Assembly (NCBI RefSeq): GCF_013373865.1
Contig: NC_050477.1
Coordinates: 11,836,722 to 11,900,721 of the forward strand
DNA: 64,000 bases
Source: Monomorium pharaonis
Lineage: Eukaryota > Arthropoda > Insecta > Hymenoptera > Formicidae
Direction of reading: 5' to 3'
Numbering within the stretch: the first letter of the stretch is position 1; each line of letters begins with the position of its first letter. The position numbers and the translations under genes are program-made. A model generated the notes under the pieces. It ran no database searches and was not told where the DNA came from. It was given only the letters and a program-made list of their open reading frames with translations. Below are positions 24,131 to 37,060 of the stretch, piece after piece.

Positions 24131-25630
24131 ATATTGTTTTCATATTGATTATGCATAAGCTGCCAGCATACCTCCGACGAAAATCTCCTCCCCTAAACCT
24201 ACCTTTGACTCAAAATTACATTCGTGTATACTTTAAGTGATTAATATTCTATCTGCATGAATGATAAGTTAATGCGAAATTTAAAATGATGGACGTTTAC
24301 ACACATGACACACAGATGACACATATCACTCACTAAGAATATTAATCGTTTACTCGCTATACATTATCTTAATTTCATACACAGTTGAATCTATAATGTC
24401 GAATTTGAGTACTCAATTTAAGGTATTTCTAAATCTTTCCTTTCACTTCACCGTTGCTTAATATATCGTTTATATGTCAGAAGTCATGAAATCATAATCA
24501 ATTTAACTCAAGAAATGTACTAATTTGACTGAAATGTATTCGTAGTTTATTATTTACTAGGCACTGGAACGAGCCGTCTACCTTATAAATAAATGGCACA
24601 AAAATTATAGGATAAGTCGGAGAAGATGCCATAGGTAACTTTTGATTGCAATATCTTTTCAATCATGATTGGTACATAAGAGGAAATGATACCAATTGAA
24701 AGTTTGATTAGTATTTTTATTTTAACTTCAATCATAAGAGTATCTTGTCTTATATTCTTTGTCCAGTAACAGAAAGAATAAAATCCCAAAGTAAAATATC
24801 ACTTTTGGAAAACTGGGGTAAGATGCTTTCTAATATCTTGATTAAATAACAAATAATATATCATCTGTAGAAAAGCAAAAAACTTCTATTCTTTTTAATA
24901 ATAATTGAAAAAATATTACAGAATAAATAATTTTATTCTTCAGACATAAGACAGTTAAAAAATATTAAAAATGTTTTTTATAACAGAATAGAATCATTTT
25001 TTACAAAATAAAGAGTTTCTAGACTTTAGATACAGAAGATAATAATAAATTAGCACAAAAGAGTGGCAACTCTCATTACAATTTCAACATCATAAACATG
25101 TAATAAACTATTATACAGAAAACTTTTTGAGGTTAATCGCTTGTTCGATTCGAAAACTTACATCGGAGAAATTAATATAGGAATTGAAAGGTTACGGAAT
25201 TAAATTGAAACCTCGAGTCAGATAACATCTTGTTTGACTATCATATGTGAAATTTATTATTTTGATTTAAAATAAACGTTTATATTAATTTTTTGATTCC
25301 CATGTTAATTTCTCAAATGGGGCGAGCGACCGAAAAAAATCTTTCATACAAATAGTTGATATTAAAATTTTTAATAGATCAAAGTAAATAACATATGAAT
25401 GCGTACATATTATACAACGGTATTTATTTTTATTTATATCGGTATAGAATTTTAAAACCATAATAATAATAATAATATTATTATAACTTTTGAACAATTT
25501 ATTTAATAGAGCGAACGATTTTCTCTACTTAAGAAAAACGAAAGGTTAATATTTACATATTTAAACAATGTAAACCGACTTAATTAAATTTATTGCGCAC
25601 AGAAGATAATTATTATAGAAGGAAGATAAT
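24130..25630. other. AT-rich non-coding block
   Basis: No gene seen. The words GGAGAAGATGCC (24619-24630) and GGGGTAAGATGC (24814-24825) sit 195 bp apart and may belong to a degenerate repeat, but no terminal repeats were found. Confidence 0.5.
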
Positions 25631-25926
25631 ATTCTCGGCACCGAATACACTGTAAAAGTGTAGCACATACGAAAATCCCAATAATACTCGTCGTACCGTC
25701 AGGTAATTGCGCAACGGAGCATTCCGCGCGGAAATTGCCTAGAAATTGCGGAGAATACGGCACGATCTTACGGCCCGTCGGTTACGTTTGCGCAGGAGCT
25801 GTTTCATCCGCGGCTTATTATTGGATTTTCGACAAGTTTGAATACTTATTTAATAAGATTATTCCGATGGGCGGCGCGACGCGAATCTGCTCGGGAATCG
25901 TCTTGGTACCTTGTTTTGCGGGTTAA
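25630..25926 (+). pseudogene. Protein-like ORF, faintly Mpv17/PMP22-like
   Basis: An open frame of 98 codons lies in a local GC island inside a long AT-rich block. Its C-terminal 50 residues are well balanced: they run from LRPVGYVCAGAV through AYYWIFDKF to a final IVLVPCFAG and a stop. The pattern of a small-residue hydrophobic stretch, an aromatic YW pair before an acidic-basic step, then a second hydrophobic segment ending in P-x-F resembles the C-terminal half of Mpv17/PMP22 membrane proteins. The similarity is recalled, not computed, and the family's usual histidine before the aromatic pair is absent. The first ATG lies far inside the frame, so this is an exon or remnant rather than a full gene. 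Confidence 0.25.
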
Positions 25927-26160
25927 ACCGTAGTTTCACAGCGGCGCCGAGTTCGCGTTTATCGATTCGCGTCCGCTCGTTTATGGTTTTTTTTTTTAAG
26001 ATTTATTAATGTGCATACCGCGAGGCATCCCGCGTGATGCTTCGTCTCAATTAACGTCACCCATTCTCGTGGCGCCTTTAAAAGTGATCGAGATAGACAG
26101 ATGGTCAAAGCACCAAAAAATGAAACGCTCGGTGTGATCCAGTTACGTCGTAACAAAATA
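25926..26160. other. Remainder of GC island
   Basis: Continues the island that holds the ORF just upstream. A 65-codon minus-strand frame (25959-26156) is compositionally ordinary but not recognised. The GC content falls back at about 26.16 kb. Confidence 0.35.
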
Positions 26161-28080
26161 TTCCGGATATTAATTTATAAGATGCTATTATATTATTCCA
26201 AGCAATCCATTTTTTTAGAGTTGGAAAACTTTTCAAAAAACTCGTTATTGCTATTATTATTTAAATAATAGCGAGTTGTTACAATTTCCGTTACTTTTTT
26301 CATCAAATTTTGCTGACTTTTTTAAATAAAAAAAATCCATTAAATTGAAAAAGAGACTTTTAATTGTCTATATCGCTAATTGAATTCGTATTCTATAGTT
26401 AATCGTAATATCGTATGGTAATGAAAAAAGAAAATACAACTGTAACGGTAACGACACTGACGTTATTTTCTAACTCAGTCATTTTTTGTAATAAATATGA
26501 ATGATATTTTTAAGGGTTATATGGATATTTTTTCAAGAATGCTAAAAAAATTATGAGTTTTGATTCATTATTAATACCAACATTTCGTGAAAAACAACCT
26601 GATAAATGTAAATTTTATTTAAGGCACAATTTTTTATTAGCTAGGTAACTTGTAATTTAATTTAATGTTTTATTCAGTTAAATTTTACTCTTCATTTATC
26701 CACAGGTAAAATTCATTAGGTGAAATATCAGATCTAATCGCAAGTTAACCAAATAATAGAAAAATTGGACTTATTGCAAGAAAAAATGTATCAATAAAAG
26801 TTTCGATAAATGATTGAAAAACGCATGTGTATTAAGTAAATTGTGCATAATGAATTTGAGATACACGGAAAAAATGGTTGTACAGTAAAACTATTTAGTA
26901 TTTCACCTTAACATTTATAACCAAGTATAAATAAATTTGATGAAATGGCACAGAAATTATGTCTGAAAGCAATTATAATCCATCAAGTGTACTTAATTAT
27001 AAATGTTTAACTCCGTAGCAAACTATAGCTTTTCTGTATCTTTTTTTTGTGTGTTGCTAACAGGAATGGAAAGAACAGTTTTGCTAAGGTATCTAAAAAA
27101 TAAGCTAAATACAGTAAACAATTTTGATAGATTATCATAATAATTATGAAAAACATTTCATCACAATAAACAATGCTGCAAAAAGTTTTAACATTCTAGC
27201 AATCAGCTTGAGTATTCTATTGTATACATGATTATAATTTTGATGGTATATCTCAAAATTATTTTCTGATCTACATATTAATAAAATCATTCTTTCCGCG
27301 TGCAAGAGAACGAAAATCATTTCGTTCTGTCGTGACACGCGAAGGCGTGTCATATAATAATTACGTATATTTACAGCTTTTTTTTACCCATAATTAAAAC
27401 ATAATAAAGCTCTCGTCATATGCATTAAATATCTGATCTACGTGTCATAATCGCTGTTACGATTGTTATACGATAATATTATTCGTTTTATTTTCCGGGG
27501 CAACGAAATAATTTATCTGCAAGTGATGTTTTGCCTCATAATGATACGAATATGAGGCCTTAAATAAACATTTATTTCTCTATTATAGAAAGTACTTTTT
27601 ACAAATAATGAATGATTTATTTAATAAAAATATTACTTCTTTGAAGACTACATTGGAGAGAGAATTATTGGACAATCAATAATTTATAAAAATTCAAATT
27701 TATATTTCAATAAATGTTAATTGTATTGCACAAAATAGTTTTTAAAATAGCAAATAATTTTTTAAATAAAAAATTATGTTTATTTTTTAAATAAATAAAT
27801 CTCTTATTTTAAGAAAATGCACAGTTGTATACAAATGTGTGAGTTACTGAATTAAAAAAAACTTTTAAATATCTTTTTTCTCAGTGTACATACTTAAATA
27901 TAGTTTAATTTTGAATAATTAAATTATTAAACTGAAATGATTTAATTAGGTGATTAGGTGACCTCGAACTATGAAAATAAATTCATATTTGTCAATTTCA
28001 AAAATTTTTACGAACATTATAGAACTATAAGACACATTATGAGAAAAAATTATCGATAAATAATTTCACGAAAACATGCG
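26160..28080. other. AT-rich block with MITE-like elements
   Basis: Holds an inverted-repeat element at 26862-27059 and an isolated element end at about 27880-27895 (the complement reads TACACTGAGAAAAAAG). A short fold-back lies near 26240-26280 (ACTCGTTATTGCTATTATT and its imperfect complement). No gene is seen. Confidence 0.55.
26862..27059. mobile_element. MITE-like element with long inverted arms
   Basis: The left arm (TACACGGAAAAAATGG...) pairs imperfectly with the complement of the right arm for about 85 bp. Matched words include CAGNAAANCTAT, TTAAACATTTATAA and AAGTA followed by TTGATG. TA occurs at both proposed borders (26862-26863 and 27058-27059). No coding capacity. The left end closely resembles the right end of the element at 61657-61864. 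Confidence 0.65.
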
Positions 28081-28337
28081 AACATTCCTTGAATGGCGAG
28101 TAACGCCAGATACTCTGCCTCTTCGTGATAAATGAACGCGAATATCTCAGCGTCACTTTCGTATACTTTCCCCTCGTGCGTTAGAGGGTGGCTTATTTAT
28201 GACTGTTACGCCGATAATTCGTCATTCTACGTTGTTGCACCAGGCCGTGAGCGCAATTAAACGCAATTCTGCATCGTGTATGCCTGCAAACGCAGCAGTT
28301 GCAGGCGCAATCATTGTCGCACCCGAAACTGCAAGCC

Positions 28338-28411
<74 letters not shown>

Positions 28412-28960
28412 CAGGACTCCCCCCCCCCTCCTCTGTTCGACTGCGATGCGACGCGACGTTCGCGGTGCGGAACTTTCGGCACGATCCAACGATTTCGCCG
28501 CGCAAACGTCGCGCGGATGCAATTATACCCCGGGCGATGGGCAACGCGCCCCGAGTGCAACGGCAACCGGCGATCGCCACTTTTCGAATTATTACGTGCC
28601 CGCTTTCGCCCCCGAAATAGTCGCAACACGTGCGCTCGTTGCGCTAGATTCGGCTAGATACACGGGCATCGTGCGACCTACCACCACTGCACCGATCTAA
28701 CGATGGCGAATATTTCGTACACCGACTCTGGTTCCTAGGTCTGCTGCCGTTCCAAGATAAACAAATCTTTTCCGCGTCTCTCGTTATCAATATCGGGTCA
28801 GTTAGTGTTTCAATCTTGGCTTTAATGATGAGTTCTTTAAATTTGATTTGAAAAATTGGATAGAATCTTTTTGTATTCTGTACCCTTTTCAACACTTTAC
28901 GATATTTCGAGAGCCCTCGATGTAAGACACCCCCGTACTTACGCCAAAGAAGTCAGAAAA
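28080..28960. other. GC-rich block around a long (CT)n array
   Basis: Many frames cross the CT array on both strands and encode serine/leucine or arginine/glutamate repeats, so they are artefacts. A minus-strand GTAAGT at about 28937-28942 follows a short ATG frame (MFSDFFG), too short to call. Confidence 0.5.
28341..28412. repeat. Long (CT)n microsatellite
   Basis: Thirty perfect CT units (28341-28400) are followed by one TT interruption and five more units. One of the two longest dinucleotide arrays in the window. Confidence 0.98.
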
Positions 28961-29640
28961 CATAGAGTAAAGGTAATTTATATGCACTCTCTCTATCATA
29001 TATCTTTATATCATATTAATATTGTGTTATAATTTTAGTTTTTTTACGATTAATATTGAGGATTATAGTGAATCATTTTACATTTTATTTATAAGCTTTA
29101 TTTGTAAATTATCTATTTGTCATGTTTCACACGTGCATGGTCATTCCATTCCTATAGGATTATATGACAAAAATACAAAGGTTTTTTAAAGTTTTTTTTT
29201 AATATAAGAAAATAAATATTTAGTATTTCTAATTTTTATAGTAGTAAATAAAATTTTCATTTAAGTTTTTTATTTAAACATAATAAATGGTAATTGATAA
29301 ATTAAATTTTCGATAGAGGCGACATATATACACCAGACTTATCCTACACTAAGAAAAGATTCTGGTAATAACCAAGCCTAGATAATAGTTTAATAAGCTT
29401 CGATGAAATTTTACACAATTAAACGGTCAATTAATAATCAAAACTAATAATTATCAAATTATTATTTTGATAGTAATTATTAGTTTTGATTATACAGTAG
29501 CCAAACATTTGATTGATTGAAATTATTTCACCAAAGTTTAGTAACTACCATCTAAGCTTAATTACATGTTATCACCAGACTCTTCTCTCTGTGGAAAATC
29601 GATTCACGAAATGCCGCGGTTAGAAAATACACTGCTCTAA
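28960..29640. other. AT-rich block with one MITE-like element
   Basis: AT-rich sequence that contains the inverted-repeat element at 29345-29594. No gene is seen. Confidence 0.55.
29345..29594. mobile_element. MITE-like element, CTGGTAATA family
   Basis: The left arm (TACACTAAGAAAAGATTCTG...) pairs with the complement of the right arm (ACAGAGAGAAGAGTCTGGTG...) over roughly 85 bp, including a TAGTTNNTAAGCTT-like stretch. The centre is itself a palindrome built on CAAAACTAATAATTA and its complement. Related sequence recurs at 41065-41165 and 41475-41750. Non-coding. Confidence 0.7.
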
Positions 29641-31120
29641 GCAGATGTTTTGGTTTTTGTCACCTGGAATTCATGTAACGTAAATACGCCGCGCAACCGC
29701 TTAACCTCGTAATCGCGGCGTTATTTTATCTGCGAAGGGCAGAGAAATACGCTCTAATTATTTATGTGACGGATAAAAATGATAATAATTGACGATGGAT
29801 ACGAATAAATACGCGTCCGCGTGGAGGTGATTTAAATGAAACGTGACGCAACGTCAGGGCTTTCCGACGTGATAACTATTAATGTTCATTACTGCTTTTG
29901 ATTTAATAACTTCGTTGCAATTTCATCGAATATTAAAAAGGCATTATGACATAATGGGGTAAAGCCGATTTTTGACGTGTACAATAATATAACCCGCCGT
30001 GACGCCGCCGCGCGCATAAATGTACGGCGCATTGTCCGTTCGGGCGCACTTGACACCTCTCGACGTACAAACGTGAACGATTATTGAATCCGAATTAATG
30101 ATTAATTTCGCTTGTAAATGAAGATATACGCTGGCGCGATGCATTATGTATTAACATTATCCGACGTGAGGTCGGAACAAAAACACGTTCCGGTTCTGTG
30201 ACGAGCGGCGCGCGCGCACGATTGGTAATGATGTTATCGGTGCGAGAGAGCGTGGGCAATGGAAGCGGAGCGCGCTTTCAGTTTATAAAGCAGGAGAATT
30301 TCGAACAACGGCGCGGCGCAACGCGACGGAAGCAATTCGACCGCCGCTAACGTTGCCGTTTTTCCAATTTATTACAGAATGATCCGGCGCGCGTAACGTA
30401 TGCGGCCCGCGCGCGCACCCCGTCGCGTCGTCGCGCTGAAAACGCGCGTTATTCCTCCCCCCTTGCCAAATGCATACACATTCGTATATGCGTTTGCCGC
30501 ACGCAAATGCGCATCGCGCATTTGCGTTGCATTCATTCGTATACGTTGTTTCCGAGCAAACAACCGCACCGCGCGACTGCGGTTAGCGCGACCGGCATAG
30601 TTTAAACCCTCATTTACCGATAAGGATTAATAATTAATTTAGGACTTATAATTGATGCATCGCGTCATATCATGCGAAGGGTCGGATGCAAATCCACTCG
30701 GCCCGATAATAAATTTCAATATACATTCAACATAAATCGTCGCGGCCGCGCCGTCAACACAATCTTATTTAATCGCAGCGCCCGTTTCATCAGTATTATC
30801 CCTCAATATGGGAGGCAAAATGAAATTTCTACTTTTTTTTTTTCACGCAACACCGAAACCAGATGAATGCGACGGAAATGTGTGCGCACGTGCGACAAAG
30901 GACATTTCATAACAAATCCGATCTGCTGTTTTTCCACGGTTATAAATACTAAAATATATGATAACAGCTGCCGGTATTCATTACTTCAAATCTCCTCGTG
31001 AAAATTCGTGATAAATCGATTGTATCTGGTGCGCAGATATAAATAAGGACTATCGCAGTGCGTTTATAAATAATTCCGCAGGGAGAAGCAACGGTAAAAT
31101 AATATCGACGCAACTTTATG
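29640..31120. other. GC-rich non-coding block
   Basis: CpG-rich. Contains a perfect 12-bp hairpin at 30501-30527. Overlapping 60-66 codon frames are not convincing. Confidence 0.5.
30501..30527. repeat. Perfect 12-bp inverted repeat, 3-nt loop
   Basis: ACGCAAATGCGC (30501-30512) and its exact complement (30516-30527) are separated by ATC. It is flanked by directly repeated CATTCGTATA words (30478-30487 and 30533-30542). It could be a dyad protein-binding site or a chance palindrome in CpG-rich DNA. Confidence 0.7.
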
Positions 31121-31870
31121 TCATTATTAATTAAATGTGGATCTTTTTTATATTTTTGAATATTATTTCAGTACATTTATTAATACTTAATACAATCGAA
31201 ATGTCATGTTTCATTTAAACGGAAAATAGGAAAGGCATGCATAAAACATTGGTTAACAAGAGAGAGAGAAAGGCAGAAGGAGAGCTTGCGCCTGAAACTG
31301 ATATTGCTTTGATACTAAAGTAATATTCATTTATTACATTTACCCAATTTCCATTTTCCACTTGATCCCGCGAGGTGCTGCTGATTTAAGACCCGGCCAA
31401 TCGTGGTCCACGACGTCGAAATTGAGCTGTGCTTGATGCGTCATCGATCACGACGTCGAATGAGGGAGAGAGGGAGGCGAAAGCGCGTTATTCGCGATAT
31501 TTGGAAATGCGACCCAAACGAATTGGATCGCACAACCCGGTCGAATGGCGATGCCATGACATTTTTTTTTGTACAAGAGAGGTCATCGAATTTTGCGCGG
31601 CAAATATTTACCACCCACCACACACACACGTCGCCAAATACCTGAGTTTACCAGCTGCCTCAATGCATCGTCGATGGTGGCAAGCGACATCGTCGAGACG
31701 CCGCGCGCGGATTTTGGTATTTTGGCGATGCGGCGCGTGCCAAACTCCTCGAGCGTGCAGTCATGCGAATGCCGAAAAACCGTTATTTCTCAGTTTGGCA
31801 TATCTAAACATATTCTGAGACGATTGTGCTGCCGCGAGTAGGCAAATGTGCGTGCGCGATATTCTCAAAA
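31120..31870. other. Short AT-rich then GC-rich segment
   Basis: AT-rich to about 31.38 kb, then GC-rich to about 31.87 kb. Plus-strand frames of 80-129 codons overlap in the GC-rich part without any recognisable domain. No gene is supported. Confidence 0.45.
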
Positions 31871-33380
31871 AATGAAAGCCCTTAAAGTCATACAAAGCTC
31901 TGCTGAAAAGATAATAGACAATAGTGAGCTTAAGATTTTTAATATTTTAAAATAATATTTACAAGTCCACTAATGTTATATATGTTATATTTCAAAGTAT
32001 TATCAAAAATTTTTAAGTTTTACAGATTGTTCTGTTGTTACATTGCATGTTTGAATATCTTTGTACAATTCGAACATAATTCTCTTATTAGTTAAAAGTT
32101 ATTTACCCAAAACTGCAGCAGAATATGACTATTTTATTATATAAATTATTATAAATCAATTTTTTGTTGCTTTTTTTGAAGATTTTTGGGCCAAAATTTG
32201 GGTATTTATAATTCAAACTTTATTGATTAAAAAAAGAAAAAAATTTAAAGTCTGCAGCTTTTTATTTCGATAACTTTTGATTGATAATATGGAACCAAAA
32301 TGTTCTGAAGTCCGTATTATTAGAGATTGAAGATTGTGAATTAAAAATTAACATTCTATTCTATTAATCAAATAGTTTTAACTTATATTAATTTTGTTTC
32401 AATTAGCTGAATTCTAATCTCTAGTTATTAATTCTCAAAATCTAATGCGTATACAGACTTTAAGCTCTAATACAAGCTTTAAAAATATCGATACTTTATA
32501 AGTAGTTTCTAAATAATAAAATTATATATAATTCAATTTTACTCTTCAATTTTCAATCTAAATATAATTTTCAAACCTGTGTAATAATTTATTTAACTCT
32601 TATTATGAGTTGTCTCCCTTATTAATGTCTTTCTTATACAATTGTCATTATAGAAACGGAGAGATATTGCGCGCGCGATTGCCTTTGACAAAATATTTAT
32701 GATAAGAATTAATTAACGCTTAATCATTAAGCAAGCCAAAGTTTAATGAAAACAAATTTATGTAAATTTTTAAATTTCCTTAAGTGTATCAAGATAAGTG
32801 CGGTGATAAAAAATGATATTTGTTTAATTATTTAGCATGAATCCTGATAATATGGATATATTAACACTAAAAATCACTGCTAAATGTTATAAACTTATAA
32901 TTTATTGCACAATAGTACTCACAAACCAATAATTTACACATTGCACAACATATAAATTTAAAAGCACTTTTGATTGACACAATATATTCAGAGCTAGAGA
33001 AAACTTGAAAAATAGATTTAATAGAAATATTTGTTTAAAGGCTGTATCTATAAAAAACTACTTAAAATAAGTAATTTTGTGTAATAAATATAAAGAGAAA
33101 AGTAAACACTATTTAACATTTATATATACATTTACTTGAAATGAGATATTTATTATACATTTTAATATGTGAATAAGATTTCTCTATTTCCCATTATTTA
33201 TTTACTTTATCTTTTATTTCTGGAGAAAAAGAAAGTAAAAAATTAGAAAAAAAGTGTTTACTTGAGTGAACGAAACTCTATTTACCAATCTACGTTTTTA
33301 TGCAACTAATTACTTTAACAAAAGTCTTGTGCATCTTTTTTATATAACGAGCTTCAAAATGAAACTTCACTTAAGATTTT
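31870..33380. other. AT-rich non-coding block
   Basis: Low-complexity sequence with no reportable open frame. Around 33075-33280 the words AAAGTAAACACT and AAAGTGTTTACTT form a weak inverted pair that may be a worn element. Confidence 0.55.
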
Positions 33381-34240
33381 CCCGACCATAAATCCCGTCG
33401 TCGCTGCAGCGAATAAATTTCTGTCTCGCAGGCACGGACGGAACGAGAGAAGCGTGACGCTGGTGCGTGTTACAGTTCGTCACGCGATATTGTTGTCGTC
33501 AGCGGGTAATCTCATTTAACATGAGGTCGGATGAGCGGTGAAATTTTCGCGGCCGGGGGGAAAAAAAGCGCGGGACGCGTCGAATGAAGCGACTACCGCG
33601 CCACAATTTTCTCCTCCCGAGAAACGTGCAGTTGTGAGTCTCTGCAGAAGTGTCCGAGTCCTCTGCATACCCATCGCTTCCTCGCTATCCCGGCACGGTG
33701 CGGGAGGAGGAAGGGGGGAGTAAACGTACTCCCCCGGGAGTACGGTTACCTGGAACTTATGACGTTACGGTTCGACAACCGAGAGTACCTACGTAGTCGC
33801 TCTTTCCGCATCCTTGAGCCGCGAGACTCGACGACGCTCCATCTCTCTCTTCCCCTGCACTCGATCTCGTCGCATTCACGAGTACCATGCTGTGTACTCC
33901 ATATGTGCTACATATATGCCGCGTACATACCCACATGCATAACGTGTGTCCTCGTGTTCGCTCACGCAGCAGGGAGACGAGGGAGCGTTTTCGAAGAGAG
34001 ATTTCTCCGAGCGGGACTTTAGCGCGAAACCGTCCCGGTGAAATTTTCTATGGCGCTGCCAGTGCGGCGTTTTATTGAAGTTTCACATAATGTTGTGATT
34101 ATATATGTATGTGTGTGTATGTGCGTGCGCGTGGATGTATGTATATGCGCATAAGCAAGCTTCGCCGGTATAGCTTCAAAGCTAGGATAAGTACTGTTAT
34201 AATTGTCGAAGAGCGTATCTCCTTTCCCTTTGTGTCTTAC

Positions 34241-34351
34241 CTCAAGTGAATCCCGAATTTTCGTTTGAGCCACACTTCGCTGCTTTCTATTGCAATATTG
34301 ATAGCGAGCTCTCTCGTTATCATCGTCAAAACACGTTTTAACGCACATAAT
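34241..34351 (-). CDS. Candidate 111-nt internal exon, frame-preserving
   Basis: On the minus strand the segment is preceded by CTTTTGCCAG (acceptor-like, with a CGCTAAT branch-like word further upstream) and followed by GAG|GTAAGA. It is exactly 37 codons, open in phase 0 to phase 0. It reads from IMCVKTCFDDDNERARYQYC to a hydrophilic end in IRDSLE. Composition is ordinary for protein, without repeats. I recognise no domain. Alternatives are a chance frame, or a start exon beginning at the ATG two codons in. Neighbouring exons were not found. Confidence 0.3.
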
Positions 34352-34499
34352 CTGGCAAAAGTTTTATTGTATGTTGCAATATTAGCGTTTCCAAGCACGT
34401 AAAGACGCTTTGCGTAGAAAGAACGAGCCTCAAACGAAATTCCGGAAATGTCCGACTTGATTGAATCCCATAAATACTCCGGACACGGGCGCGTGTTGC

Positions 34500-34519
34500 G
34501 AGAGAGAGAGAGAGAGAGA
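34500..34519 (+). repeat. (GA)10 microsatellite
   Basis: Perfect short dinucleotide array. Confidence 0.95.
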
Positions 34520-35959
34520 ATTTACTTGGTGGAACCAGGAATTCTGTTGCACCTGCGAACGACTTATCGCTCCTGGAGGAGCGCAATTACCGTGTCGCCC
34601 CTCAGACCTTCCACGCGTCCGGCAATCCAGAAGAGTATTTTTTCGATGGACGAGATTGATTCCGAGAGAACCGTAGCCCCGGAGGCTTATCGAAGGTCCG
34701 TTCTTACTTTCCTTTCATTCCTGTTACTCTTTCTCCTCCTGTCCTTTCCTGCTCTCACCTTGTTCGCCAGCCAAACGAGTTACCCTTTGAACAATCGATC
34801 AGCAGTACGAGCTGCAGTACGAGCAAGCACGGTGAGATTCCTTAACCTGGATAGATTAAGGAAATCGATTCGAGCGAGCAAGAATAGAACAAGTAACTCG
34901 CAGTCGCACACAGTCACCGATGCTTTAAAATATCGTTGAATCCTTCTTAGCATTTAATAACGGGTCATTTAGTAAAGTTTATGTGATTACGTAGATGTGT
35001 TCATCATGTTGAATTCTTAGATAGAACTGAAAAATGTTAGGGAGCGAAATGACGACGATCGTCATAAAATGTAGGTTCAGAAACGACATTGAGTCAGGGA
35101 AACTAACAAGCAATTAAGTGCACATTACAATTAAAGGAACAGTTGAAGCTGAAGGCATCGCGACAATCGATATTACTTCCACGGCGAGTGAACATCGACG
35201 TTGCATGATGCGGACCTATGAGCGGACGAGCATTTAGCCCGGGCTTATCCCGAGATCTCGGTATATTCGCGGTAATACTCGGCCATTTATAACCCCGCAG
35301 TTAAAGGGCATAAATCACGAGGGAAAGTAAATGTACGCACATTTAAGTTACTACCGCGGACGCGTGGTGTACGTGCCGTTTCGCCATTGTTCCGACGGCC
35401 AAGATTCACGGCGCTCTGCTCGCCCGGGTTTTGGAATATGATCTTGCTCTTTAGTACATCGAGAGAGGAAGTAGGATGAAAGGGTGTGAGAGGGGGGGAG
35501 GGGTGAGCCGTATTTGCTCGAAGCTTTTCCCACAAACAGCGTAACGCGCGCGGCGAAATTGTACTCGACATTTTAATGCGATCAGCGCGCTACGATGAAA
35601 TGCTTCTAATAGATCCTTCATGCGCATACATTATTTAGTAAAATTGTGGCTCTCGAGAAATGGAGTTTTAAATGATTGTTACAGTTCTAAAACTGCGTTA
35701 ATGAGATATAATAGGCGCAGCGCCGAAAACTTGTTTCTAGATTATAACGGATGTTGAGTTTTCCAGCGGTTCCCCGTAACGACTTTTAAGTATCAAAATT
35801 GCGGGAGTTTGAAAATTGATCTCCATATATAGAGCAAAACGGCGTAGACGTGTCTGTGGCCAGGCTGAAAATGTATATTAGAGCAAAAGTTACAGTCGAA
35901 CTAATTTGACGCAGTGGGCTCCTTTGGTTTCACGGTCTGTGAATCTCAATTTTATGTAC

Positions 35960-37060
35960 GAACTTGTTCAGAGAGTTGCTCATTCAAGTTGGAATTGGGT
36001 GCACTCTTAAAGGGGTATTTAAGTAACCATGATAGGCACTCGTTACGGCACGACACAAAAGCAAAATTGGAGAGTTGGGGAACGATATATGAATGAAATG
36101 TACATACATTTGTCAAAACATTAAATATAAATATATATTTAACATCAAATATAAATGCAGGCATATAGAGAAGAGATTCATTAAATTTCTTAAGTGTCTA
36201 GAATTGTCTTTAAAATATTGAAATATATAACGATGTTATCACGATTTAATTGATTTGATTTACGCAGAAAGGGCACGAGTAATTTTTTTTCAAAAATCAC
36301 TTTCTTTATTTATTGCACATGAAGTAGGTAAATGTATTTTCATGCAAATATTGCATTTGTTCCGGACTTCTAAGTGTTTAAAGTAGAAAGTAAGCAATAA
36401 GTGCTGAAAGCTAATCCGGACTTGTCCTCTTTCTTCTTTCCTCTTGTTTAACATTGCTCTTTTATTTTCAAATTAAACTTTTTACAATTTTCGAGCAAAA
36501 TGATAATGCCTTTTACTGTTTTTTACTCGACTTCATCCTTGATTCGACTATTGTTGGTAGAGTCTTTATTTAATATTATGTTTATTGTGACATTATTCTA
36601 CAAACATTCTCCAAAGTTTCCAATTATGTATTTACTCTTTATTAGTTTAGTATATATAATCGCAACTAATGATAATTATGTAGCACACTGTACAATTTAT
36701 ATGCTTAATAATTTTTTAAATACATAATAAACATTTTTTATCATTATTTAAAAATGGAACTTTAAATCGTGTGTTGAAATTTAAAACACAAAGCTCATTT
36801 TCGAAAAATCTGATTAGACACTATTATAACGCGCACATTAAAACCTATAAAACTTTTATTTGAACCTTTTTATATCTTTTATTATGACAGTATTTGGTCA
36901 GAAATAAAATGAAAACCGATTTTTTCAAAAGAATGTTTTCTCTTTAACGGTCATATGCTGAGCACGTATAAAAATATATATGCCTCTTATTTTGATCTAG
37001 ACTACATGTTCAAAGCTATCAAAATCGCCGTGTGACACTTGAGTAGTGTTACTTGTCAGA
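35960..37060. other. AT-rich non-coding block
   Basis: A 75-codon frame at 36500-36727 is hydrophobic because of AT-rich codons (Phe, Leu, Ile). No other support. Nothing else seen. Confidence 0.5.

Larger units (their letters stand above)
33380..35960. other. GC-rich block with a candidate exon
   Basis: CpG-rich from about 33.4 kb. It holds the candidate minus-strand exon at 34241-34351, a TG-rich tract at about 34100-34152 and a short GA array at 34500-34519. A 163-codon plus-strand frame (34448-34939) includes repeat-derived RERERE and a leucine/phenylalanine-rich stretch from pyrimidine-rich DNA; I do not trust it as a protein. Confidence 0.4.

Noticed and set aside
25140..25160. TTGTTCGATTCGAAA resembling a tRNA B box
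   Set aside because: No acceptor stem, D-arm or anticodon stem can be built around it.
28937..28963. Minus-strand MFSDFFG before GTAAGT
   Set aside because: Too short to separate from chance.
34448..34939. 163-codon plus-strand ORF with a hydrophobic stretch
   Set aside because: Includes repeat-encoded RERERE and a pyrimidine-rich tract that yields Leu/Phe/Ser; no family seen.
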